DNA from: Micromonospora andamanensis
Lineage (GTDB): Bacteria > Actinomycetota > Actinomycetes > Mycobacteriales > Micromonosporaceae
Assembly (NCBI RefSeq): GCF_016863495.1
Contig: NZ_BOOZ01000013.1
Coordinates: 62,001-126,000, forward strand
Direction: 5' to 3'
DNA: 64,000 nt
Shown: positions 18,485 through 30,071 of the stretch, in pieces
Numbering within the stretch: the first letter of the stretch is position 1
Layout of the letters: every line of letters begins with the position of its first letter
Made by a program: the position numbers and the translations under genes
The notes under the pieces: model-generated
Databases searched by the model: none
Told to the model about the DNA's origin: nothing
The model's input: only the letters and a program-made list of their open reading frames with translations

Positions 18485-19070
18485 TCAGCCGACGGCGGCC
18501 GTCAGCACCCAGGACGTGAGCCGGGGACGGCCGGGCAGTTCGGCCCGGCCGGTGCACCAGAGCAGCACCCTCGACCGGGTCCCCCGACGGGGCCTGCGGA
18601 AAGAGCCGGGCGAGCACCGCGGCGCACAGCGCCGCGGGTGGCCGCCAGTCGATGCCGAGCCCCTGGGTGATGTCCCAGGTGTGCACGAGCGTCTCGCTGA
18701 CCCCCAGCGCGGCGAAACCACCCGGGTCGGTCGGCCCCCAGTGCCAGCCACGCGCGGTCGGCTCCGCGGTGCCCACCGCGTCGCTCAGCAGCCGCCCGCA
18801 GGCGGTGACCACGGCGAGAACGTCGCGCGGCGCGGCGTCGTCCCGGACGACCAGATCGAAGGGCAGGTACGCGTCGGCCGGGCGGGCCGCGACCTGACCG
18901 GCGTACGCCAGCAGGTCGTGGGCGATGTGGGCCGCCGTCGTCCAGCAACTCCACTCCAGCGTCCCCGCCCGGTGTTCCCGCCAGTCCCGGGACACGTGCG
19001 GCGTGAGCACCCGCACCATCTCGGCCACCGCCAGGTCGACGTCTCCACCGTCCATCACAGCCATGTCCAC
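18485..19070 (-). pseudogene. Maleylpyruvate isomerase / mycothiol-transferase-type gene, frameshifted
   Basis: The N-terminal 165 residues match the TIGR03086/maleylpyruvate-isomerase-like family (DinB-related four-helix fold): an AAHIAHDLLAY metal-His region and a GVSETLVHTWDITQGLG block. After GDPVEG the frame loses similarity and runs out to 18216. The missing C-terminus, LLWCTGRAELPGRPRL followed by a stop at 18485, is present in another frame. One extra base in the C-run at 18567-18570 explains the break. Removing it restores an intact protein of about 194 residues. It is either a real single-base insertion or a sequencing error. Confidence 0.75.
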
Positions 19071-19153
19071 ATGCTGCCAGTCGCCCTGCGGGCCGGCGGC
19101 CCCGTCGGGTCAGGGACAGCCGTACCCGCCGGGTGAGCGGTACGGTGCCGCCC

Positions 19154-19600
19154 ATGAGCCAGCAGGTGCGGTCCCGACCGTTCTCGCTCGGCGGACGGGT
19201 GGTGCTGGCAGGCCAACTGTTTGCGCTGACCGCCGCGCTGGTCGGCAGTTTCGGTGTGCTGCTCGCGGCGGCACTGCGTGCCGGCGATCCTCGGGCGTTG
19301 CGGGACCCGCGGCTGGAACGGCTGGGCGATCCGAAGGACTCGCTTCCGCCGGTCGGCCCCGACTCGGCGTGGAACCCGCTGCTCTGGGTCTTCGAACTCA
19401 GCCGTGTGGTGGCGATGCTCGTCCCGCTTGTCGCCGCCGTCGCCGTGCTCCTCGGGCTGGTGTCCCTCGGTCGCACCTGGCGGGTCGGCGATCGGTCGGC
19501 GTTCCGCTGGCTCGCCGTCGGCACCGCCCTCTGGTGTGTGACAGCGCTCCTCGCACTGACTCCCTACGGCACGCAACTGCACCACTGGTTGCTCGACTAG
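19154..19600 (+). CDS. Hypothetical membrane protein (148 aa)
   Basis: The product has three likely transmembrane segments: about residues 17-40, 78-102 and 118-140. An extracellular loop between the first two is rich in charged and Pro residues (RDPRLERLGDPKDSLPP). No catalytic motif or known domain is visible. I chose the ATG at 19154 over a GTG at 19133 because the region upstream looks non-coding and overlaps the promoter zone of the divergent gene. It stands alone; the next gene on the strand is a truncated remnant. Confidence 0.75.
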   Translation: MSQQVRSRPFSLGGRVVLAGQLFALTAALVGSFGVLLAAALRAGDPRALRDPRLERLGDPKDSLPPVGPDSAWNPLLWVFELSRVVAMLVPLVAAVAVLLGLVSLGRTWRVGDRSAFRWLAVGTALWCVTALLALTPYGTQLHHWLLD

Positions 19601-19741
19601 GCCCTGTGTCGATGGCCGAGTGACGGACGGAGTGGCCGGCTGAGCGATGTCGGTCGTGCCTGTTACCGTCCGGCATTCGCCGGAGCCGATCCGGCTGGCT
19701 CGTCCGACCGGCGCACGAGCCGACGGGGAAGGGGTGCCCGA

Positions 19742-19936
19742 ATGGGCGACGGGGAGAAGACCGCACTGCCGCTGTCCGCGCCGGTACGCGAGCGGCACCC
19801 CGGCCCGCTCGGAGAAGACGTCACCGACCTGCGGCGCGTGGTCCTGCACATGATCGAGGAGACCGCACGACACGCGGGTCATCTCGATGCGGCGCGCGAG
19901 CTGCTCGACGGCCGGACCGGTCTCGGGCCCCGATAG
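19742..19936 (+). pseudogene. C-terminal remnant of a DinB/DUF664-family gene
   Basis: Only the last 36 residues of this 64-codon frame look like a protein family: DLRRVVLHMIEETARHAGHLDAARELLDGRTGLGPR is the characteristic C-terminal helix of DUF664/DinB mycothiol-dependent proteins, with an E-E-T-A-R-H-A-G-H core. The first 28 residues show no similarity to that family, and the metal-binding N-terminal helices are missing. I read this as the surviving 3' end of a deleted gene. The exact extent of the remnant is uncertain. (The quoted stretch spans positions about 19826-19933.). Confidence 0.6.
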
Positions 19937-20039
19937 CCGCCAACCCGGTCAGCGCCACCCGATCCCGGTCCGGTCAGCGCCCCGACCCGGCCGAGGACCG
20001 GGTCGGGGCGAGCAGGAGGCGCGTCACCGCAAACAGCGG

Positions 20040-21443
20040 TCAGCGCAGGCCGGCGGCGGCGAGCAGGTTGCCCTCCGGGAGCGCCGGCAGCGCCCGCCCG
20101 TGGGCCATCTGCCGCGCCGCGCGTTCGGCGGTGAACGTCGGTGCCTGGGCGATCGCCGAGGCGTACGTCGAGGCGGTGCGGCTGGCGATGGCGGCCCAGC
20201 CGTACTGGTCGTGCACCATGGCGCGGGCCCGGCGGGCCAGCGTCCGGGCCCGGTCGGCGTCGGAGAGCAGGGTGTGCACCGCGTCGGTGAGCGCGTCCGG
20301 ATCGTGCGGCCGGAAGGTCACGCCGGTGACGCCCGGTTCGACGATCTCGGCCAGCCCGCCGGTCTCGGCGACCGCCAGCGGCGCACCCGCGGCGGCTCCC
20401 TCCAGGGCGACCATGCCGAACGGCTCGTAGATGCTGGGCACGGCGAAGCAGTCCGAGGCGGCCATCACCGCGGGCAGGTCGGTGCCGCCGAGGAAACCGG
20501 GCAGGCTGACCGTGCCGGCCAGGCCGAGCCGGTGCACGTGGGCCTCCAGTTCACCCCGGTACGGGCCGTCGCCGACGATCACCGCGCGCAGCCCCGGGTG
20601 CCGCTCGCGCAGCCGGGGCAGCCCGGCGATCAGGTGCTGCACACCCTTCTCGTACACCAGCCGGCCGGCGAAGGTGACAAGCGGGCCGTCCCCGGCGAAC
20701 CGGGCCCGCGCCTTCGCCACGGCGGCGGCGGAGACCCGCCAGCGGTGCGGCTCGACCCCGTTGGGCACCACGTCGACCCGGCCGGTCGGCACGCCGAACA
20801 GGCCGGTCACCTCGTCGCGCATGTAACCGGAGCAGACGATGACCCGGTTCGACTCGCCGCCCAGCCAGTGCTCCACCCCGTGGATGGTGCGGTTCATCTC
20901 CTCGGGTAGCCAGCCCTGGTGCCGGCCCGCCTCGGTGGCGTGGATGGTGGTGACCAGCGGCAGGTCGAGGTGGTCGCGCAGGGTCATCGCGGTGTGCGCG
21001 ACGAGCCAGTCGTGGGCGTGGATCACGTCGTAGCCGCCGGTGGCGGCGGCGCGCAGCGCGGCCCGGGTCAGGGTGTGGTTGAACGCCATCGTCCAGGCCA
21101 GCAGCGAGCCGGTGGCCAGCGGGAAGGTCACCGGGTCCTCGGCGGCGCGCACGACGCGCACCCCGTCGACGTACTCCTCGAGCGGGGCGCCGTCGGCGTG
21201 GCGGGTGACGACCGTGACCTCGTGCCCGGCGGCGGCCAGGGCCACCGACAGCGCGTGCACGTGCCGGCCGAGACCGCCCACGAGCACCGGTGGGTACTCC
21301 CACGACAGCATCAGGATGCGGCGGGTCTGCGACCCGGCGGGCGGGCCGGGCTGGGCCGGAACCTGGGGTCGCGAGGTGAGCGTGGGGCGGTGGACGCGGT
21401 CAGCAGCGGTGGCGGTACGTCCGCCCACCCGCAGGGTGGTCAC
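20040..21443 (-). CDS. GT4 glycosyltransferase, glycogen/alpha-glucan type
   Basis: The 467-aa protein starts at the GTG at 21443 after GGAGACC. After a 45-residue tail comes a GT-B fold: ILMLSWEYPPVLVGGLGRHV (glycogen-synthase-like donor loop), HAHDWL, TTIHATE, VVPNGVE, and the C-terminal retaining signature PSIYEPFGMVALEGAAAGAP (E-x7-E). Its position, divergent from glgX-treY-treZ, suggests a role in making alpha-1,4-glucan or maltose-1-phosphate-derived chains that feed that operon. The family assignment is firm; the precise acceptor is inferred. Confidence 0.9.
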   Translation of the reverse strand: MTTLRVGGRTATAADRVHRPTLTSRPQVPAQPGPPAGSQTRRILMLSWEYPPVLVGGLGRHVHALSVALAAAGHEVTVVTRHADGAPLEEYVDGVRVVRAAEDPVTFPLATGSLLAWTMAFNHTLTRAALRAAATGGYDVIHAHDWLVAHTAMTLRDHLDLPLVTTIHATEAGRHQGWLPEEMNRTIHGVEHWLGGESNRVIVCSGYMRDEVTGLFGVPTGRVDVVPNGVEPHRWRVSAAAVAKARARFAGDGPLVTFAGRLVYEKGVQHLIAGLPRLRERHPGLRAVIVGDGPYRGELEAHVHRLGLAGTVSLPGFLGGTDLPAVMAASDCFAVPSIYEPFGMVALEGAAAGAPLAVAETGGLAEIVEPGVTGVTFRPHDPDALTDAVHTLLSDADRARTLARRARAMVHDQYGWAAIASRTASTYASAIAQAPTFTAERAARQMAHGRALPALPEGNLLAAAGLR

Positions 21444-21803
21444 AGTCGGTCTCCGTCCGTGCAGGGAGGAACGCGCCGACAACGGTGGCGGCGAGAGGCA
21501 AGGTTGGGTTTCGGACACGCGTGAACGCGCCGGCGGTGCGAGGATCTGGTAGGCGCGCGGACAACGCGCCCGCGAACAAGCAAACGTCATCGTGGCCGAT
21601 CCCGCATCTCGAAGAGGGCCTCAGTGACCGACGACACCGCAGGGTTCATCTCGGCTCAGTCGGGCGGATACCGGGCATTCACCCGATCGGATGGATTGGC
21701 GGTGGACCGTGCGGGGCATTACCGCCGCGCGCATCACCGGCTCACCCCGGTTGGTGCGCTCATCGTGCGAGCTAGCTCATGACGTGTGGGCCGAAGGAGC
21801 GAC
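21444..21803. promoter_or_regulatory. Divergent promoter region between the GT4 gene and glgX
   Basis: This 360-base region separates two divergently transcribed alpha-glucan genes and should hold both promoters. A perfect 10-base palindrome, GAGCTAGCTC, lies at 21769-21778, just upstream of the glgX ribosome site, and is a candidate operator. No convincing short gene is present. The frames crossing it are extensions of the flanking genes. Confidence 0.45.
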
Positions 21804-23921
<2,118 letters not shown>

Positions 23922-23922
23922 C

Positions 23923-26208
23923 ATGCCCGCGAGGTCCGTCGCCGCCACCTACCGGGTGCAGGTGCGCCCGGGCTTCGACCTGGACACCACCGCCGGCCTC
24001 GCCGGCTACCTCGCCGACCTCGGCGTCACCCACCTCTACAGCGCGCCACTGCTGGCCGCCGCCCCGGGCAGCGCACACGGCTACGACGTCGTCGACCACC
24101 GGCAGGTCAACCCGGAGATCGGCGGCGAGGCCGGCCGGCAGCGGCTGCTGCGGGCCCTGCGCGACGTCGGCCTCGGCCTGGTCGTGGACATCGTCCCCAA
24201 CCACGCCGGGGTGGCCGTACCGGCGGCCAACCCGGCCTGGTGGGACGTGCTGCGCCGGGGGCAGGACTCGGCGTACGCCTGCTGGTTCGACATCGACTGG
24301 CAGCGGGGCCGGCTGCTGCTGCCGGTGCTCGCCGACACCCCCGACGCCCTCGACGACCTGAAGCTCGCCGACGGGGAGCTGCGCTACCACGAGCACCGCT
24401 TCCCGATCGCCGACGGCACCGGCGACGGCAGCGCCCGCGAGGTGCACGACCGGCAGCACTACGAGCTGGTGTCCTGGCGACGCGGTGACGCCGACCTGAC
24501 GTACCGCCGGTTCTTCGCCGTCTCCAGCCTGGCCGGGCTGCGGGTGGAGGATCCGGAGGTGTTCGCCGCCACCCACGAGCTGATCCTGGCCTGGGCGGCG
24601 GCCGGCGAGGTCGACGGCATCCGGGTCGACCACCCCGACGGGCTGCGCGACCCCGCCGGCTACCTGGCCCGGTTGCGCGAAGCCGCCCCCGACGCCTGGC
24701 TGATCGTGGAGAAGATCCTGGAGTACGGCGAGGAACTGCCGGCCTGGCCGGTCGACGGCACCACCGGCTACGACGCGCTCAACGCCGTCGGCGGGCTCTT
24801 CGTCGACGGCGACGCCGAGGCCGACTTCACCGCCCTCGACACCCGTCTCGCCGGCCGGGCCACCTCCTGGGCCGACCTGACCCACGACACGAAACTCGGC
24901 GCCGCGACCCGGCTGCTGGCCGCCGAGCTGACCCGGTTGGCCGCGCTCGCCCCCGACGTCGACCCCGACGCGGCCCGCGCCGCCCTGGCCGAACTGGCCG
25001 CCGCCTTCGCCGTCTACCGGGGTTACCCGCCCGACGGGGCCCGGCACCTGGCCAACGCCCGCGCCGAGGCCGGCCGCCGCCGCAGCGACCTGACCGGCGC
25101 GCTGGACGCGGTCACCCGCCGGCTGCGCGACCCCGACGACGAACTGGCCCTCCGTTTCCCGCAGTTCACCGGCGCGGTGATGGCCAAGGGCGTCGAGGAC
25201 ACCGCCTACTACCGGTGGAGCCGGTTCATCGCGCTCAACGAGGTCGGCGGCAGCCCCACCCACTTCGGCACCCGGCCCGGCCGGTTCCACCGCTTCGCCG
25301 CCGCCCGGCACGAGCGCTGGCCGGCCAGCATGACCACCCTGTCGACCCACGACACGAAACGGGGCGAGGACGTCCGCGCCCGCCTCGCCGTCCTCGCCGA
25401 GCTGCCGCAGCGCTGGGCCGACCTGGTCACCCGCCTGATGGCCGCGGTGCCGCTGCCCGACGCCGCCCTGGCGCACCTGCTGTGGCAGACCGCCGTCGGC
25501 GCCTGGCCCGTCGAGCGCGAGCGCCTGCACGCGTACGCGGAGAAGGCCGCCCGGGAGGCGGCGGCCTCGACCAGCTGGACGGAGCCCGACCCGGACTTCG
25601 AACGGGCCATGCACGCCCTTGTCGACGCCATGTACGACGACCCGGCCGTCAGCTCGGAGCTGGCCGCCTTCGCCGCCGAGATCACTCCGCCCGGCTGGTC
25701 GAACTCGCTCGGGCAGAAGCTCGTGCAACTGGCCATGCCCGGGGTGCCCGACACCTACCAGGGCACCGAGCTGTGGGAAAACTCCCTGGTCGATCCGGAC
25801 AACCGCCGCCCTGTCGACTTCGCCGTACGCCGGGAACTGCTGGCCCGGCTCGACGCCGGCTGGCAGCCGGCGGTGGACGAGACCGGAGCGGCGAAGCTGC
25901 TCGTGGTGTCCCGGACGCTGCGGGCTCGTCGCGACCACCCGGAGCTGTTCGGCGACTACCAGCCGCTCATCGTGCACGGTCCGGCGGCCCGGCACGCCGT
26001 GGTCTTCGACCGGGGCGGCGCGGTCGCCGTGGCCACCCGGCTGCCGCTGCGTCTGGCCGCGGCCGGCGGCTGGCGGGACAGCACCCTGTCACTACCCGTC
26101 AAAGAGATGTCGTGCCTGTTCACCGGTCGGGTCTACAGTGGCTCTCAGGTCCGCCTGGCCGACCTGTTGGCCACCTATCCCGTCGCGCTGCTGGTGCCCA
26201 CCACCTGA
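23923..26208 (+). CDS. treY: Maltooligosyltrehalose synthase
   Basis: The 761-aa GH13 enzyme isomerises the reducing end of maltooligosaccharides to an alpha,alpha-1,1 linkage. It starts ATYRVQVRPGFDLDTTAGL, the usual TreY opening. It shows DIVPNH (about residue 89), GIRVDHPDGLRDP with the nucleophile Asp, LIVEKIL with the acid Glu, and STHDTKR, all diagnostic for TreY. A C-terminal PDTYQGTELW motif is also present. The frame is open further upstream, but the ATG at 23923 immediately after the glgX stop fits coupled translation. Confidence 0.96.
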   Translation: MPARSVAATYRVQVRPGFDLDTTAGLAGYLADLGVTHLYSAPLLAAAPGSAHGYDVVDHRQVNPEIGGEAGRQRLLRALRDVGLGLVVDIVPNHAGVAVPAANPAWWDVLRRGQDSAYACWFDIDWQRGRLLLPVLADTPDALDDLKLADGELRYHEHRFPIADGTGDGSAREVHDRQHYELVSWRRGDADLTYRRFFAVSSLAGLRVEDPEVFAATHELILAWAAAGEVDGIRVDHPDGLRDPAGYLARLREAAPDAWLIVEKILEYGEELPAWPVDGTTGYDALNAVGGLFVDGDAEADFTALDTRLAGRATSWADLTHDTKLGAATRLLAAELTRLAALAPDVDPDAARAALAELAAAFAVYRGYPPDGARHLANARAEAGRRRSDLTGALDAVTRRLRDPDDELALRFPQFTGAVMAKGVEDTAYYRWSRFIALNEVGGSPTHFGTRPGRFHRFAAARHERWPASMTTLSTHDTKRGEDVRARLAVLAELPQRWADLVTRLMAAVPLPDAALAHLLWQTAVGAWPVERERLHAYAEKAAREAAASTSWTEPDPDFERAMHALVDAMYDDPAVSSELAAFAAEITPPGWSNSLGQKLVQLAMPGVPDTYQGTELWENSLVDPDNRRPVDFAVRRELLARLDAGWQPAVDETGAAKLLVVSRTLRARRDHPELFGDYQPLIVHGPAARHAVVFDRGGAVAVATRLPLRLAAAGGWRDSTLSLPVKEMSCLFTGRVYSGSQVRLADLLATYPVALLVPTT

Positions 26209-26224
26209 CCCGGGAGGCTGCGTC

Positions 26225-27949
<1,725 letters not shown>

Positions 27950-28293
27950 GGAGCGGCGGAATCGAGTGCACTTTCGGGATCGATTTACGCAAGCGCGAGT
28001 CTTACCTGATCTGTCCGCAATAGAGTGAGTCGCGCTCATGGTGTCTGGCCGGCGAATATGGCTAAACCTTGTCGACTGCCGTGAGGGCTGTTGGATCACT
28101 CGATGTGAAGGGTCTTCGTTGTCCGTCAGTCCAGCGGCGAGATCCCGCGTAAAGTCGACTATTTGACAGTCGGGCTGTCATGGGCTGGGCTGTGCGGCAC
28201 ACTGTCAACCTCTTTGCGCCCCTTCGAGCTTATGGGCTGATTGCCCGTGAAGAGATATGCAAGGAGTGGTGACGTCAAATTGAGAGGTAATCA
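27950..28293. other. Lower-GC intergenic region after treZ
   Basis: This 344-base stretch holds no convincing gene and is visibly less GC-rich than the flanking operon. An inverted repeat TGACAG/CTGTCA with a 5-base gap lies at 28164-28180 and overlaps a TTGACA hexamer. It could be an operator or promoter element for the gene starting at 28294, but I see no matching -10 at the right distance. Confidence 0.4.
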
Positions 28294-28488
28294 TTGTCTC
28301 GGGTAAGGTCTCCACGTGTAAAACGCTCCGGTGCTGCGCGTCAGCCATCTGAAGGTCGGCGCATTGCCAGATTGGCAACCCTCGGAACTGTGGCGGCGGC
28401 GTCGTTTTCTGCAATAGCCGTGATTGTCGCAGCGGCTATTCCCTCTTTGTTGAACGAGGAAGGGGGGCAAGTCAAGCCGACGCTGTAG
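28294..28488 (+). CDS. N-terminal membrane-anchor part of a split extracellular protein
   Basis: The 64-aa frame starts at a TTG (28294) with GAGAGGT upstream. It has a basic cytoplasmic tail, one transmembrane helix at about residues 29-52, and ends NEEGGQVKPTL. I think it is the N-terminal anchor of the protein continued at 28503. Both halves match the layout of a common actinobacterial family (tail, one helix, extracellular domain). Adding one G to the six-G run at 28462-28467 would join them into 292 codons. As it stands the two frames are separate. Confidence 0.55.
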   Translation: MSRVRSPRVKRSGAARQPSEGRRIARLATLGTVAAASFSAIAVIVAAAIPSLLNEEGGQVKPTL

Positions 28489-28502
28489 AAGGCCTCCACG
28501 AG

Positions 28503-29171
28503 GTGGAGAGTTCGCCGGATGGGCAGGTTCCGCTAACGGTTGCCGTTCAACAGTCCGATGAGTACTGCCGAGAGGGGTGGATGGTGCCTGATGGTCCTGC
28601 TCAGCTCGCAGAACCCTCCTCCTCGGGTGAGTATATCGATTGGCCGGGATGGGCCAGGCAGCAAAGAGGGATTCGCACTAATCGTCATGAGGTGATCTTG
28701 ACGGTCCAGGGAAAGTCGCAGGCCAGGGTTGTCATCGACCGAGTTCGTGTAGTGACGATAGAGCCACGTCGCGTGCCGGTTCGCGGTACCGAGGTGGATA
28801 TTCTTTGTGGTGAGCCGTTCGAGTATCGATACCTAGAAGCGAATCTCGACCGAAGTCCGCCGACGGTGACTTCGAAGACAACTGGAAGTATCAGTGGAGA
28901 GCCGGACGTTCGCCTGGATCCAGCAAAATTCCCATACCAAGTGGCGATTGACGAGGCTGAGAGTTTTGTAGTCTCGGCTGTCGTCTCGAAATATGACGTC
29001 GATTGGCGCATTGAGCTGGACTGGTCGTCCCAGGGTAGGGTCGGAACGATGGTGATTGACGATGAAGGTCGGCCATTCCATACAACCAGTTCGTCGGAAG
29101 CGTTGGCCAAGTGTGTGTGGGCGGATGCGGGAGGGCTGATCAAGGAAATGTCTTCAGGTTGTAGCCGTTAG
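28503..29171 (+). CDS. Extracellular domain of an actinobacterial membrane-anchored protein
   Basis: The 222-codon frame from the GTG at 28503 is protein-like throughout: CREGWMVPDG, VILTVQGKSQARVVIDRVRV, a Cys in VDILCGEP, LDRSPPTV, and WRIELDWSSQGR...MVIDDEGRPFHTT. These are the landmarks of an uncharacterised actinobacterial family that normally has an N-terminal transmembrane helix in the same chain. That helix is found in the preceding frame (28294-28488). The open frame extends upstream of 28503 to at least 28440 without a stop, so this start is probably not native. GC content here is lower than in neighbouring genes. Confidence 0.65.
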   Translation: MESSPDGQVPLTVAVQQSDEYCREGWMVPDGPAQLAEPSSSGEYIDWPGWARQQRGIRTNRHEVILTVQGKSQARVVIDRVRVVTIEPRRVPVRGTEVDILCGEPFEYRYLEANLDRSPPTVTSKTTGSISGEPDVRLDPAKFPYQVAIDEAESFVVSAVVSKYDVDWRIELDWSSQGRVGTMVIDDEGRPFHTTSSSEALAKCVWADAGGLIKEMSSGCSR

Positions 29172-29483
29172 GTCGGCCCAGATCGGGGAGCTGTTCAGCG
29201 GTACTCCAATGGAGCCATGCCGCAGGCGAGTGTGCGAGCGTCCTGACTGCTCCCGATCGGGGCCATCCCGCTGTCGGCTCCTAGGACCTTGCTGTTCTCT
29301 GCACGGTGGATGCGCCTCGCCCTCGCCGGTGCTGAGCCGCGGTGGCCTTTCGGTGGCATTGCACTTTAGTCCCAGCGCCGCGGCGTCGAACAGTGACGCT
29401 GCCGCAGTCGCGGTCGTCGAATCGGGTTCGCGACGAAACGGGCACACGCGGAGTGGACTGCCACCCCTGATGCAGGAGTCTCT
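29172..29483. other. Intergenic stretch with no recognisable feature
   Basis: Overlapping short frames exist on both strands, but none has a ribosome site, a domain, or actinobacterial codon bias. I see no inverted repeat that would make a clear terminator. It separates the split membrane protein from the GntR-type gene that converges on it. Confidence 0.35.
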
Positions 29484-29699
29484 TCACTCGGCGACGTAGA
29501 CGCCCACGCCGGGCAACGTCTCGGTCATGCCCTTGATCCGTAGCACCTGCATGGCGCGGTCGATCACCGGCTCGGTGACGCCGTAGTGCTCGATCAGCTC
29601 GCGTCGGCTGGGCAACTTCGAGCCGGGTGGGAACTCGCCGGCGACGATGCGTTCGGCGAGGTCATCGGCAATCTGTTCGTAACGGTAACGCGGTGGCAC
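29484..29699 (-). CDS. Short GntR-family winged-helix regulator
   Basis: The protein (71 aa from the GTG at 29699, which follows GAGGGGAAG) is a single GntR DNA-binding domain: YEQIADDLAERIVAGEFPPGSKLPSRRELIEHYGVTEPVIDRAMQ spans most of it (positions about 29544-29681). It ends GVGVYVAE without an effector-binding domain. Such mini-GntR proteins commonly sit beside XRE regulators in actinobacterial accessory regions. A divergent XRE gene starts about 360 bases away, so the two probably form a local control pair. A GTG at 29723 would add 8 residues. Confidence 0.85.
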   Translation of the reverse strand: MPPRYRYEQIADDLAERIVAGEFPPGSKLPSRRELIEHYGVTEPVIDRAMQVLRIKGMTETLPGVGVYVAE

Positions 29700-29903
29700 G
29701 GTCTTCCCCTCGGTTGGCAACACGAGTAGACCACCTACGTCAGCCCTTGACTACCCAACGCTACCTATGGGAGGTTGCCGGAGAGGTCGTTCCCCTCGGT
29801 TGGCGCTGTCGGGCCGTCCTCGTGTGGATGCCCGGTGCACCTGCGTTCGGGCATCCACGCCCTTACTCGGAGAGGCACGAGGAAGACGGGCGGTGACGGT
29901 GGC

Positions 29904-30071
29904 ATGCAACGCCAGGACAGCGAGTCGGTGAGTGAGGGTGAGCAGGTTGAGGCGGCTGAGCGGGCGGCGGCCATGCGGCGATTGTTGGAGCAGGCGGAGG
30001 CGGAGCGCGTTCCGGTAGAGGAGACCACGCGGGCGGTGCCGGACCGGCGGTGGCGGCGTGAGCAGCGATGA
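29904..30071 (+). CDS. Small charged protein preceding an XRE regulator
   Basis: The 55-aa product MQRQDSESVSEGEQ... is helical and rich in Glu, Ala and Arg, with a likely amphipathic helix (QVEAAERAAAMRRLLEQAEAE). Its last 14 bases overlap the start of the XRE gene, which suggests translational coupling. There is no known domain. It could be an antitoxin-like or accessory partner of the regulator, but that is speculation from position only. Confidence 0.5.
   Translation: MQRQDSESVSEGEQVEAAERAAAMRRLLEQAEAERVPVEETTRAVPDRRWRREQR

Noticed and set aside
29154-29499. Short frames on both strands between the split surface protein and the GntR gene
   Set aside because: They have no ribosome site, no domain and inconsistent codon bias.
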